Source: DAOUAT01 sp964551735
Lineage (GTDB): Bacteria > Chloroflexota > Anaerolineae > CG2-30-64-16
DNA length: 64,000 nucleotides
Reading direction: 5' to 3'
Assembly: GCA_964551735.1 (NCBI GenBank)
Contig: CAZKEF010000014.1
Location: forward strand, 1-64,000
Shown here: piece after piece, positions 8,515 through 16,667 of the stretch
Numbering within the stretch: the stretch's first letter is position 1
Layout of the letters: each line of letters starts with the position of its first letter
Position numbers and translations under genes: made by a program
The notes under the pieces: model-generated
What the model was told of the DNA's origin: nothing
Database searches by the model: none
The model's input: only the letters and a program-made list of their open reading frames with translations

Positions 8515-9417
8515 ATGGACATCATCGGTCTGGGTTTCGCAACAGTTGACGTGTTGGCCCGGGTGCCCCGCCTCCCGCAGGCCGACGAGGTGTTCCGGCT
8601 GCTCGGCGTCTCCGTCCAAGGGGGAGGGCCGGTGGCAACAGCGCTGGTCACCGTAGCGCGGCTCGGCGGCTCAGCAGGCTACATCGGGACGGTGGGCGGG
8701 GATGACTGGGGGCGCTTCATCCTGGCCGACTTCGAGCGGAACAAGGTGGATGTCTCCTTGACAGGGGTTGATACGACGGGATCATCCATGCTGTCAATCA
8801 TCCTGGTGGACGCGGCCACTGGCGCGCGCTCCATCCTCTACGATCCGGGCAGGACAGCCGAGAGCACCTTCAGCGAGGCGGAGGCCGCGGCCGTGCGATC
8901 GGCGCGCATCCTGCACCTGGACGGCTGGAACTTGACCGCGGCCATCGCGGCGGCCCGCGCGGCCCGGGAGGCGGGCGTCCTGGTCTCGTTCGATGGCGGG
9001 GCTGGCGAGGCCTGGCGCGAGGTGAACGCGCTGCTGCCCCTGGCAGATGTGCTGGTCGTGGCGCGCCAGTTTGCTCACCGTTTCACGGGCGAAGATGATA
9101 TCACAGCCGCCGGGCAGCGCCTGCTACACATCGGCGCCCGCGAAGTCGTCATCACCGATGGGGCGAACGGCTGCTGGTACTGGGACGCGGCGAGCGCGCT
9201 GCGCCAGCCCGCGTACAAAGTCGCCGTCGTTGACACAACAGGCGCAGGCGATGTCTATCACGGCGCGTACATCTACGCGCTGCTGCAAGGCTGGGAACCG
9301 GCACAGCGCCTGAGGTTCGCCAGCGCGACCGCGGCGCTCAAATGCACACAACCCGGCGGCCGTCTGGGGATCCCAACCACCGCACAGGTTCTTGATTTCC
9401 TGAAGGAGACAACATGA
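8515..9417 (+). CDS. PfkB-family carbohydrate kinase
   Basis: The 300-residue kinase has the two ribokinase-family signatures: a substrate-side glycine motif (GGGPVATALVTVARLGG) and the ATP/anion-hole motif DTTGAGDVYHGAY containing the catalytic Asp. Family members phosphorylate ribose, fructose, ketodeoxygluconate, tagatose phosphate and others. ATG 8515 is chosen because AGAGG lies about 9 nt before it; the frame extends 33 nt upstream without a family match. The stop overlaps the start of the next gene by ATGA. Adjacent aldolase and isomerase genes suggest it makes the phosphorylated aldolase substrate. Confidence 0.88.
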   Translation: MDIIGLGFATVDVLARVPRLPQADEVFRLLGVSVQGGGPVATALVTVARLGGSAGYIGTVGGDDWGRFILADFERNKVDVSLTGVDTTGSSMLSIILVDAATGARSILYDPGRTAESTFSEAEAAAVRSARILHLDGWNLTAAIAAARAAREAGVLVSFDGGAGEAWREVNALLPLADVLVVARQFAHRFTGEDDITAAGQRLLHIGAREVVITDGANGCWYWDAASALRQPAYKVAVVDTTGAGDVYHGAYIYALLQGWEPAQRLRFASATAALKCTQPGGRLGIPTTAQVLDFLKETT

Positions 9418-10733
9418 TCTCAGAGCACTCGCGCCCGCTGGGCGTCATCTCCATCGGCGTGCCCTATTTCGGCGTGGTGCGCGCGCAGGCACACCTCGAC
9501 GCCACCCGCGCTTTCCTGGCGTCGCAGTACCCGTTGGCCGGGCCGATGGCCGTGATCACGGACCGGGCCGCGCTCCAGGAGGCGACTGAAGCGCTCCGGC
9601 AGGCGGACATCGCCGGGCTGCTGCTGCAGATCGGCACTTTCCCCGACGGCGAGGCGCCCGCGTACCTGGCCGAGCGCCTGCGCGTCCCCATCATCGTGCA
9701 CTCGCTGCCTGAGGACCGGCTGGACACCGAGGTAGAGCTCAACAGCTTGTGCGGCGCCAACCTGACCACCTTCACCCTGGCCGCCCTGGAACATCGCTAC
9801 GTGCATGCACACGGCGACCCGGCCGAGCCCGGCGTGCAGGCGACCCTGCTGAGCCACGCGCGCGCCGTGATGGCGCTGGCCGAGCTTCGGGCGCTGAGCA
9901 TGGCCCTGATCGGCTACCGGGCGCCGGGCTTCTACCCCTGCGTCTTCGACGAGCTGCTGCTGCGCCGGCAGTTGGGCCTGCGCATCGAGCACGTCGGCCT
10001 GAACGAAGTCGCCGACGCACTGCGCACCGCGCCCCCAAAGCCCCTGCCCGTCCGCGAGTTCCCGACCACGGACGGCGGACACCTGTCCGCGGACGCCGCG
10101 GCGGCCATGGAACGGTACTACGGCGCCATCAGCAGCGTGCTGGCGCGCACAGGCGCGCGCGTCGTCGCGATCAAGGACTGGCCAGAGCTGTTCGACCTCG
10201 ACGCACCGGGCGGCTTCTGGCCAGTGCTCGGCTGGATCGCCGATGACGGTTACATCCTTGCGCCGGAGGGCGACGTCCACGGCGCGGTGACGATGGCGCT
10301 CCAGGCCGGGCTGACGGACAACCGGCCCTTCTTCGCCGACGTCAGCGCGTGGGACGACGCGACCTCCACCCTCACCCTCTGGCACTATGGCGGCGCGCCG
10401 TCGCTGGCACGGGATCCCGGCGAGATCCGCTACGGGCCCGAGGGGCGGGAGGTGCAGTTCACCCTGCGACCGGGGCCGGCAACGCTGGTCCGCCTGGGCC
10501 TCTACCGGGGTGCGCTGCGCCTGCTGGCGGTGGCCGTCCACGTCGAGGATGAGCCCATTACCATCCGCCGGGCCGGCGCCAGGGTGCGCACGCTGCAGAC
10601 CCCGGCCGGCGAGGTGATCCGCCGGATCCTAGATGACGGCTGGGAGCACCACTCCTCGCTCGTTCATGGCGACATCATGCCCGAGCTGCGGGCGATCAGC
10701 CGCCTCACCGGCATCCCGCTCACGGCGCTGTAG
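9414..10733 (+). CDS. L-fucose/L-arabinose isomerase-like protein
   Basis: The 439-residue protein has the overall shape of the FucI/AraA fold: an N-terminal Rossmann-like half (LGVISIGVPYFGVVRAQ), a central domain with a conserved IGYRAPGFYPCVFD segment, and a C-terminal beta domain. Family members interconvert aldoses and ketoses using Mn2+. Candidate acidic metal ligands lie in IKDWPELFDLD, but I cannot assign them securely. It overlaps the kinase gene by ATGA and is the last gene of the plus-strand set; its end overlaps the convergent aldehyde dehydrogenase gene by 14 nt. Function as a sugar isomerase is inferred from fold and neighbours. Confidence 0.7.
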   Translation: MISEHSRPLGVISIGVPYFGVVRAQAHLDATRAFLASQYPLAGPMAVITDRAALQEATEALRQADIAGLLLQIGTFPDGEAPAYLAERLRVPIIVHSLPEDRLDTEVELNSLCGANLTTFTLAALEHRYVHAHGDPAEPGVQATLLSHARAVMALAELRALSMALIGYRAPGFYPCVFDELLLRRQLGLRIEHVGLNEVADALRTAPPKPLPVREFPTTDGGHLSADAAAAMERYYGAISSVLARTGARVVAIKDWPELFDLDAPGGFWPVLGWIADDGYILAPEGDVHGAVTMALQAGLTDNRPFFADVSAWDDATSTLTLWHYGGAPSLARDPGEIRYGPEGREVQFTLRPGPATLVRLGLYRGALRLLAVAVHVEDEPITIRRAGARVRTLQTPAGEVIRRILDDGWEHHSSLVHGDIMPELRAISRLTGIPLTAL

Positions 10734-12222
10734 CGGTGGAAACCCAGACCGACTTGACCTCGGTGAAGGCCTCGACCGCCGATTGGCCGTTGTCGCGGCC
10801 GTAGCCGCTCTGCTTGAAGCCGCCGAAGGGCATGTTGGCGCTGAAAAGGTCGTAGGTGTTCACCCAGACCACCCCGGCTTTGATCCGCGCGGCCACGCGG
10901 TGGGCGCGGCCTACATCGCGCGTCCACAGCCCCGCGGCCAGGCCGTAGGTGGTGTCGTTGGCGCGTGCGATCGCCTCTTGCTCGTCATCGAACGGGAAGA
11001 TGCACAGCACCGGCCCGAAGATCTCCTCGCGCGCGATGGCCGCGTCATCTGCCACATTGGTGAAGATGGTGGGTGGTAGGTAGTAGCCGCCTTCGGGCAG
11101 GTCGGGCCGGCGCACACGGTCACCCCCGCAGACCAGGGTCGCCCCCGAGACCTTGCCGCTTTCGATGTAGGTCATGATGGTCTCATACTGCCGCCGATCC
11201 ACGATGGGGCCGAGCTCGGTCGCCATATCCAGCGCGTGACCGATCCTGGCCGCGCCGGCCTTCACCACCAGTTGCTCCAGGACACGCTCGTAGATCGGCC
11301 GTTGGACGTAGAGCCGAGAGCCGGCAACGCAGCTCTGCCCGGTGTTGCCGAAGGCTGCCTTGAACGCGCCGGGGATCGCCGCGTCCAGATCGGCATCGGC
11401 GAAGATGATGTTGGGGGCCTTGCTGCCCAGTTCCAGGGCCAGCCGCTTGATGTTGCTTGCCGAGTTGCGGATCACGCCCTGGCCGACCTCGGTCGAGCCG
11501 GTCATGGCGATCTTATCCACACCGGGATGCGCAGCCAGCGCCTCCCCGATCGTCGCGCCCGGCCCCGTGAGGACGTTGAAGGCGCCCGGCGGCAGGCCGG
11601 CTTCCTGCGCCAGCTCGCCCAGGCGCAGCCCGGCCAACGATGCAGCCATCGCCAGCTTCAGGATCACCGCGTTGCCGCAGGCCAACGCCGGGCCGACCTT
11701 TTGCGCCACATGGATCAGCGGGTAGTTCCACGGGATGATGATGCCGACCACACCGACCGGCTCCCGCCGCGTGTACACAAACTGGTCGGGGATGGACACC
11801 GTGCGGGTCTCCCCGGCGATCTTGGTGGGCAGGCCCGCGCTGTGATAGATCTGATCTCCGGCGACGCGCGCGTCAATGCGCATGGTGTGCGCCAACGGCT
11901 TGCCGTTATCCAGCGATTCGAGCTGCGCCAGCTCATCGTGGTGGGCGCGGATGAGATCGGCGAACCGGCGGAGCACGGCTTCGCGGCCGGCCGGCGCCAG
12001 CCGATCCCAGCCCGCGACCAGCGCGGCCCCCGCGGCCGCGACCGCGCGATCCACGTCTTCCGGGCCGGCCGAGGCCGCTTCTGTCAAGGCCGTGCCATCG
12101 GACGGGTTGTAGACGGTGAACGTTTTGCCGGAGAGCGCGGGCGTGTGGACGCCGCCGATGATGAGTTGCTTGGGGGAGTCGCTCAAGAAGGTTGTTACGT
12201 CGGTGTGTTGTGGTTCCAGCAT
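10720..12222 (-). CDS. NAD(P)-dependent aldehyde dehydrogenase
   Basis: The 500-residue enzyme belongs to the ALDH superfamily, which oxidises aldehydes to acids. The catalytic Cys lies in GNTGQSCVAGSR and the general-base Glu in LELGSKAPN. The Asn motif IIPWNYPL and the C-terminal EIFGPV and SGYGRDNG motifs are all present. One oddity is VILKLAMAAS where most members have LKPAE, a change beside the cofactor-binding Lys. It lies 35 nt downstream of the iron alcohol dehydrogenase, so together they could take an alcohol to an acid. It overlaps the plus-strand isomerase-like gene end to end by 14 nt. Confidence 0.92.
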   Translation of the reverse strand: MLEPQHTDVTTFLSDSPKQLIIGGVHTPALSGKTFTVYNPSDGTALTEAASAGPEDVDRAVAAAGAALVAGWDRLAPAGREAVLRRFADLIRAHHDELAQLESLDNGKPLAHTMRIDARVAGDQIYHSAGLPTKIAGETRTVSIPDQFVYTRREPVGVVGIIIPWNYPLIHVAQKVGPALACGNAVILKLAMAASLAGLRLGELAQEAGLPPGAFNVLTGPGATIGEALAAHPGVDKIAMTGSTEVGQGVIRNSASNIKRLALELGSKAPNIIFADADLDAAIPGAFKAAFGNTGQSCVAGSRLYVQRPIYERVLEQLVVKAGAARIGHALDMATELGPIVDRRQYETIMTYIESGKVSGATLVCGGDRVRRPDLPEGGYYLPPTIFTNVADDAAIAREEIFGPVLCIFPFDDEQEAIARANDTTYGLAAGLWTRDVGRAHRVAARIKAGVVWVNTYDLFSANMPFGGFKQSGYGRDNGQSAVEAFTEVKSVWVSTATAP

Positions 12223-12257
12223 GGTGTCTCCTCAGTTGCGTGAAAATGTAAAACGGA

Positions 12258-13412
12258 TTACCGGGCGCCTGCCAGGATGCGCGTGCAGTCCTCGGCGGTC
12301 GCGGGCCGCGGGTTGTTGGGCAGCATCGCCATGACAGAGGCAGCCTGACCCCACGCGGCCAGGTCCGCCTCAATGATTTGGGTGACGTCCACCCCGCGTA
12401 CCTCGCGCAGCGCGGTCGGCAGCCCCATGCCGGCCAGCCACGCCTTGACCCCGGCCACGACCTCCTCGTCCGCGGCGTCGCGCGGCATGTCCAGCGCGTG
12501 CAGCAGCCGGGCGCGCTTGGCGCCTAGCGCGGGCAGGTTGTACGCCAGCCCGTGGGGCAGCAGCAGGCCAATCGTCAGGCCGTGGTGCAGCCCGAAACGG
12601 CCCGTCAATGGCCCGGCCAGCGCGTGGACGATGCCCAGGCCGCTCTGGTCGAACGCCCAGCCGGCCAATGCGCTGGCCAGCAGCATCTCCTCCCGCGCGG
12701 CCAAATCGGCGCCGTCGCGGGCCGCGACCGGTAGGGCGCGCCAGGCGCGGCGGGCTGCGTCCAACGCCAGGTTGTCGGTGATCGGATTAGCGCGGCGGCC
12801 CATGTATGCCTCCAGCGCGTGGCCCAGCACATCCGCGCCGGTGGCAGCGGTCAGATGAGACGGCAGGCTGGCGGTCAGCGCGGGATCCAGGATGGCCGCG
12901 CGGGCGAAGAGATGGGGGTGCAGCACCCCGCGCTTAGAATGGGTCTCCTCGTCCTCGATCACGGTGACGCGGGTCATCTCGCTGCCGGTGCCGGCGGTGG
13001 TGGGCACAGCGATCAACGGCAGGATCGGCCGCGTGATCGGCTGCCCGCGCCACTGGTAGTCGGCGTAGCTGCCGCCGTTGGTCGCCAACAGGCCCACGGC
13101 CTTGCCGACGTCAATGACGCTGCCGCCGCCCAGCGCGATCAGCGCCTCCGCGGCCTGAGCCTGCGCCACCGCCAGGGCCGCGGTGACATCCGCCACGGTG
13201 GGGTTGGTCTTGATGGCGGTGCAGGTCGCCACGTGCAGCCCGCTGCCGGTCAGCAGCCCGGCGATCTCCTGCACCAGGCCGATCCGCGCCAGGCCGGGGT
13301 CGCTCAGCAGCAGCACGCGCTGCGCGCCGATGTCAGCCAGCGCCGCGGGCAGCGCCTCGGCGACCGGCTGGCCGAAGATAAGTTTGACGGGGGTGTAGAA
13401 GGTGAAGGTCAT
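12258..13412 (-). CDS. Iron-containing alcohol dehydrogenase
   Basis: The 384-residue enzyme is a group III (Fe-ADH) alcohol dehydrogenase. The NAD(P) motif is GGGSVIDVGKAV (about residues 94-105). Iron ligands are recognised in ATGADVLGHALEAY (Asp, His) and GIVHALAGPL and FGLHHG (His, His). ATG 13412 is chosen because AAAGGAG lies just upstream and MTFTFYTP is a usual family start; the upstream in-frame extension is repeat-like DNA. It sits directly before the aldehyde dehydrogenase in the transcript. Confidence 0.9.
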   Translation of the reverse strand: MTFTFYTPVKLIFGQPVAEALPAALADIGAQRVLLLSDPGLARIGLVQEIAGLLTGSGLHVATCTAIKTNPTVADVTAALAVAQAQAAEALIALGGGSVIDVGKAVGLLATNGGSYADYQWRGQPITRPILPLIAVPTTAGTGSEMTRVTVIEDEETHSKRGVLHPHLFARAAILDPALTASLPSHLTAATGADVLGHALEAYMGRRANPITDNLALDAARRAWRALPVAARDGADLAAREEMLLASALAGWAFDQSGLGIVHALAGPLTGRFGLHHGLTIGLLLPHGLAYNLPALGAKRARLLHALDMPRDAADEEVVAGVKAWLAGMGLPTALREVRGVDVTQIIEADLAAWGQAASVMAMLPNNPRPATAEDCTRILAGAR

Positions 13413-13555
13413 GAGTGCTCCTTTCTTTGAACGCGGACTACGCAGACGACGCGGACGACGCGGATAGAATCTGAGCCAGTTCGCGTCGTCTGCGGTATCT
13501 GCGACGTGCCCGAGACTGCGGGGCATGCTATTCGCGTTCCTGTGTTCATCCCTGA

Positions 13556-14785
13556 TCAGTCATTCAACCCCCTCGACGGCGCGAACTCCGCCAGTCGAGG
13601 GTCCTGCGCTGCGCCCGTGAGCATCCCTGCCATGATCTCGCCCAACAGCGGCGTCAGGATGATGGTGCTTTTGAGTGCAGTCGCTACGAACAAGCCGCTC
13701 ACGCCATCCACCGGGCCGAGCAGCGGCCGGCTGTCGGCGGTGAAGGCGACCGGGATGGCCCAGGAACGGATGACCGCGGCGCGGCGCAGGCCCGGCAGCC
13801 ACCGAGTCGCTTCGGCCGCCACCGCGGGCAGGGCCGTTGGCGTGGCAGCGCGGCTCAACCGCCGGGTGACGCGCGCGGCCTCGCCGATCATGATGTTGCC
13901 GTGCGGCCGTTGGCGCAGGCAAAAGCCGACACTCTGCTCACCGGCGCCTTCCGTAGCTTCAAAGAATGCGGCGGTGGTCATGGCGTTCACGGCGGTTTGC
14001 GGCAGCCGCTCGGTGATGGCCGCCTCGCCGTGAACCCAGAGCACGGGCAGCTCGACCCCGGCGGAGCGGGCCAGCGCGCCCGACCACGCGCCCGCGGCCA
14101 GGATGACCGCCCCGGAGGACACGGGGCCCCGCGTCGTGGCGACACCGGACACGCGCCCCCCGGCGGTTTGGATGCCGGTCACGCGCGTATGCGTCCAGAC
14201 CTCCAGCCCGTGCTGCCGGCCGCGCAGAGCGTAGGCGTGCACCAGGCGGAACGGGTCGAGCGTCCCTTCGTCCGGGTTGTACAGCGCGCCCAGGATCGCC
14301 GCGGGCGCCAGGGCCAGCTCCAGCCGGCATGTTTCCTCCCGGTCCAGCAGCGCGACGTGCAATCCGGCCGCCCGCAGATGGGCGGCGCGCGCCTGCATCA
14401 TCTGCCACTGATGCGCATTCTCGACCAGCAGCAGGTTGCCCGTGCGGCGGAACCCCACATCGTAGCCGAGCTCATCGGCCAACGTGGCGAAACGGGCGTA
14501 GGAGCGCAGCGTCAACTCCAGGCTCAGGCCGAACTCGGCATCTTCCACCTGCACGTTGCCGAAGTTCGCGCCCGACGCGCCCGAGGCCAGGTCGCCCTGT
14601 TCGATCAGCAGCGCCCGCACCCCGGCCCGCGCCACGTGAAAGGCAATGGAGGCGCCGATCAGCCCGCCGCCGATAATGATCGCGTCGGGGTGGCGACCTA
14701 CCCCCCAACCCCCTCCCTGCGAGGGAAGGGGAGACAGATTCCCCCCTCTCTTTTCAGGAGAGGGGGGCAGGGGGGTGAGGTTCAT
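13556..14785 (-). CDS. FAD-dependent amine/amino-acid oxidoreductase (DAO family, HcnC-like subunit)
   Basis: The 409-residue flavoprotein oxidises an amine or amino acid. The dinucleotide motif DAIIIGGGLIGASIAFHVA and the DAO-type segments TGNLLLVENAH and RSWAIPVAFTADSRPLLGPV are clear. The first 30 or so residues (TPLPPSPEKRGG, SPLPSQGGGWGVG) are translated from a GC-rich dispersed repeat (14698-14783); the related DAO gene at 16668-17819 begins only about 6 residues before its glycine motif. The start overlaps the stop of the upstream NAD/FAD subunit by ATGA. With that gene and the small 2Fe-2S protein it forms a three-subunit set like hydrogen cyanide synthase, opine oxidase or D-hydroxyproline dehydrogenase. 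Substrate unknown. Confidence 0.85.
   Translation of the reverse strand: MNLTPLPPSPEKRGGNLSPLPSQGGGWGVGRHPDAIIIGGGLIGASIAFHVARAGVRALLIEQGDLASGASGANFGNVQVEDAEFGLSLELTLRSYARFATLADELGYDVGFRRTGNLLLVENAHQWQMMQARAAHLRAAGLHVALLDREETCRLELALAPAAILGALYNPDEGTLDPFRLVHAYALRGRQHGLEVWTHTRVTGIQTAGGRVSGVATTRGPVSSGAVILAAGAWSGALARSAGVELPVLWVHGEAAITERLPQTAVNAMTTAAFFEATEGAGEQSVGFCLRQRPHGNIMIGEAARVTRRLSRAATPTALPAVAAEATRWLPGLRRAAVIRSWAIPVAFTADSRPLLGPVDGVSGLFVATALKSTIILTPLLGEIMAGMLTGAAQDPRLAEFAPSRGLND
14698..14783. repeat. Family D GC-rich repeat, translated as the N-terminus of a DAO gene
   Basis: Two facing arms, CCCCCTCCCTGCGAGGGAAG and CTCTCTTTTCAGGAGAGGGG, flank an AGACAGATTC centre. Close relatives occur at 56499-56585 and 58696-58787, also inside reading frames. 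On the minus strand it encodes LPPSPEKRGG and LSPLPSQGGGWGVG. Confidence 0.75.
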
Positions 14786-16272
14786 GCTTCCTCCAGCAGC
14801 CCTTCCAGCGGCACCGGCACCACCGGCGGCCGGGGCGTGACCTGGCCCAGTGCCTCGACGGGCCGGCCCAGCTCACAGGCGATCAGCTCGGAGACGGGGC
14901 CGCCGCACATGCGGCCCTGGCAGCGGCCCATGCCGGCGCGCGTCACCATGCGCACGGCGTTCAGCGTCTCTGCGCCTTCAGCCACGGCTCGGCGGATCTC
15001 GCCGGCGGTGATCTCCTCGCAGCGGCAGAGCACGGTGTCGTCGGTGAGCAGGTCGCCCAGGTGCGCGGCGGCTGGGAAAAGGTCAAGCAACACCGCGGCG
15101 AAGCGGCGTTGGCGGGCCAGCTCGCGGCGCACGGCTTCGGCCCGGCCTGCAGGGACCGCACGGCCCAACTGGCGGGCGGCAGCCAGCGCGGCCAGCCGGC
15201 CCTCCCAACCCGCCACGTCCTTGCCGCCGATGCCTGCACCGTCGCCGGCCAAGTAGATACCCGGTTGGGTGGTCTGCAACCACTCGTCACGCGCGGGCAA
15301 GTAGGCGCGCTGCACGGGGTCATAGCGGTGCTGGCAGCCGGCCTGCCGCGCAAGCTGCACCGATGGCATCAGCCCGTGCCCCAGGCAGATGGTGTCCACG
15401 GCCACGGTCTCGGTCGCGCCGCCGGCGGGGCCGATGATGGCCCGCTCGACCTGGCCGTCCCCTTCGGCGCGGCGCACCAGCCAGCCCCAGCGCAGGGGGA
15501 CGCGCGCCCGGCGCAGCGCCCGCAACGCAGCCAGGCCCTCGGCCAGGCGCTCCCACTGGCCCCAGATGGCCGCGGCGTGCCGCCAGCCGCGCCACGGGAA
15601 GAGGCTGGCATCGAGCACAGCCGCCACTTCACCGCCGGCCTCCAGCAGATGGTGCGCCAGCAGCAGTTGCAGCGGCCCGGTCCCGCTCAGCAGGAAGCGC
15701 CGGCCGGGCAGCACCCGCTGATGCTTCACCAGGTTCAGCGCCGCGCCCGCGGTCAGCACGCCCGGCAGGGTCCAGCCGGGGAAAGGGACGGGCCGGTCGT
15801 ACGCGCCGGGCGCCAGGATAACCTGTTTTGCCAGGAGACGTCGCGGGGCGCCGGCGGGGCCGTAGAGGCAGAGGAGATAAGGGGTGTCTGGGCTAGAAGT
15901 CACTGCCGCTCGTTCTGGAGTCGAGGCTTTAGCCGGTTTCTCGCGCTCAGCGTCAGACCGGCTGAAGCCTCCATTCCAGTCGGGCAATATTTCTTGCGCG
16001 CTGAGGTTGACATCGGCGGCGTCCGGGAAAATGCCCCAGACCACGGTATCCGCAATCACCCGCACGCCGGGCCGCGCCTGGGGATCGAAGGGCAGGGCGT
16101 GGTCGCCGGGTGTCACGCCCAATCCGGCTGGCGTCTGCTTGAAGTATTGACCGCCGGCGCGGGGGAAGGCGTCCACCAGGACGGGGACGATGCCCAGGTC
16201 GGCGGCTTCGGCTGCAGCGGCCAGGCCGGCCGGCCCCGCGCCGATGATGGCAAGCTCGATCAACTCAGGCAT
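14782..16272 (-). CDS. NAD(P)/FAD-dependent dehydrogenase with C-terminal BFD-like 2Fe-2S domain (HcnB-like)
   Basis: The 496-residue protein starts with LAIIGAGPAGLAAAAEA (FAD motif). It has a second nucleotide-binding segment around GRRFLLSGTGPLQLLLAHHL and the conserved GIYLAGDGAGIGG near residue 340. The C-terminus carries CRCEEIT and CQGRMCGGP, four cysteines of a BFD-like iron-sulfur domain. This architecture is that of HcnB, opine oxidase A and D-hydroxyproline dehydrogenase subunits. Around residues 98-120 a 22-residue insert (SDAEREKPAKASTPER) is translated from a family B palindromic repeat. It overlaps the 2Fe-2S gene by 8 nt and the DAO gene by 4 nt, so the three are coupled. Confidence 0.87.
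   Translation of the reverse strand: MPELIELAIIGAGPAGLAAAAEAADLGIVPVLVDAFPRAGGQYFKQTPAGLGVTPGDHALPFDPQARPGVRVIADTVVWGIFPDAADVNLSAQEILPDWNGGFSRSDAEREKPAKASTPERAAVTSSPDTPYLLCLYGPAGAPRRLLAKQVILAPGAYDRPVPFPGWTLPGVLTAGAALNLVKHQRVLPGRRFLLSGTGPLQLLLAHHLLEAGGEVAAVLDASLFPWRGWRHAAAIWGQWERLAEGLAALRALRRARVPLRWGWLVRRAEGDGQVERAIIGPAGGATETVAVDTICLGHGLMPSVQLARQAGCQHRYDPVQRAYLPARDEWLQTTQPGIYLAGDGAGIGGKDVAGWEGRLAALAAARQLGRAVPAGRAEAVRRELARQRRFAAVLLDLFPAAAHLGDLLTDDTVLCRCEEITAGEIRRAVAEGAETLNAVRMVTRAGMGRCQGRMCGGPVSELIACELGRPVEALGQVTPRPPVVPVPLEGLLEEA
15914..15979. repeat. Family B palindromic repeat inside a coding region
   Basis: The arms are TCTGGAGTCGAGGCTTTAGC and, inverted, GGCTGAAGCCTCCATTCCAG, around a 20-nt centre. 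This is the same element found between genes at six or more other places in the window, but here it is read through in frame. Confidence 0.8.
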
Positions 16273-16555
16273 GGGCCGGCCCTCCCGTTTCCACCACCAT
16301 CCCTGGCTGCACCGTTGTCATGCAGGCCCGCACGTCCGGCTGTCCGTCAACGGTCACCAGGCAGTCGAAGCAGACCCCCATGCCGCAAAACAGGCCGCGC
16401 GGCGCGGCGTGGTCGGTGTGGCGAAAGGTCCGCCGGCCCGCGGCCAGCAGCGCTGTCGCCACCGTTTCGCCGGGATAGGCCAGCACCGCTTCGCCGTCCA
16501 CGGTGACGGTTAACGGTGCGACGCTGTCCGGGCGGGATAAGCGGAGGCTTTTCAC
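16265..16555 (-). CDS. Small (2Fe-2S)-binding subunit, HcnA-like
   Basis: The 96-residue protein has a plant-type ferredoxin cysteine set: CGMGVCFDC plus a further Cys in DVRACMTTV. HcnA and the small subunits of opine and hydroxyproline dehydrogenases have this size and pattern; they pass electrons between the flavin subunits and an acceptor. It is the first gene of the three-subunit set and overlaps the next by 8 nt. The start at 16555 gives MKSLRLSRP; the upstream region shows no obvious Shine-Dalgarno site. Confidence 0.85.
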   Translation of the reverse strand: MKSLRLSRPDSVAPLTVTVDGEAVLAYPGETVATALLAAGRRTFRHTDHAAPRGLFCGMGVCFDCLVTVDGQPDVRACMTTVQPGMVVETGGPAHA

Positions 16556-16585
16556 AGAATTACTTATCCTTTATCGTAGCTCGCA

Positions 16586-16602
16586 GGGGGTCTGCGACCC
16601 CC
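16586..16602. other. Short GC hairpin between two oxidoreductase genes
   Basis: GGGGGTC/GACCCCC arms with a 3-nt loop lie between the end of one DAO gene and the start of the 2Fe-2S gene. There is no T run, so terminator function is unproven. Confidence 0.35.
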
Positions 16603-16667
16603 GTCTTGGGACAAAAAGTGGCTCGAAAGCTCCTGCGACACCGGTCACAGACCGGCTGAGAGCTGAA

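Noticed and set aside
13901..15256. 451-codon plus-strand frame across two flavoprotein genes
   Set aside because: It crosses two overlapping minus-strand genes with strong motifs and has no ribosome site or domain.
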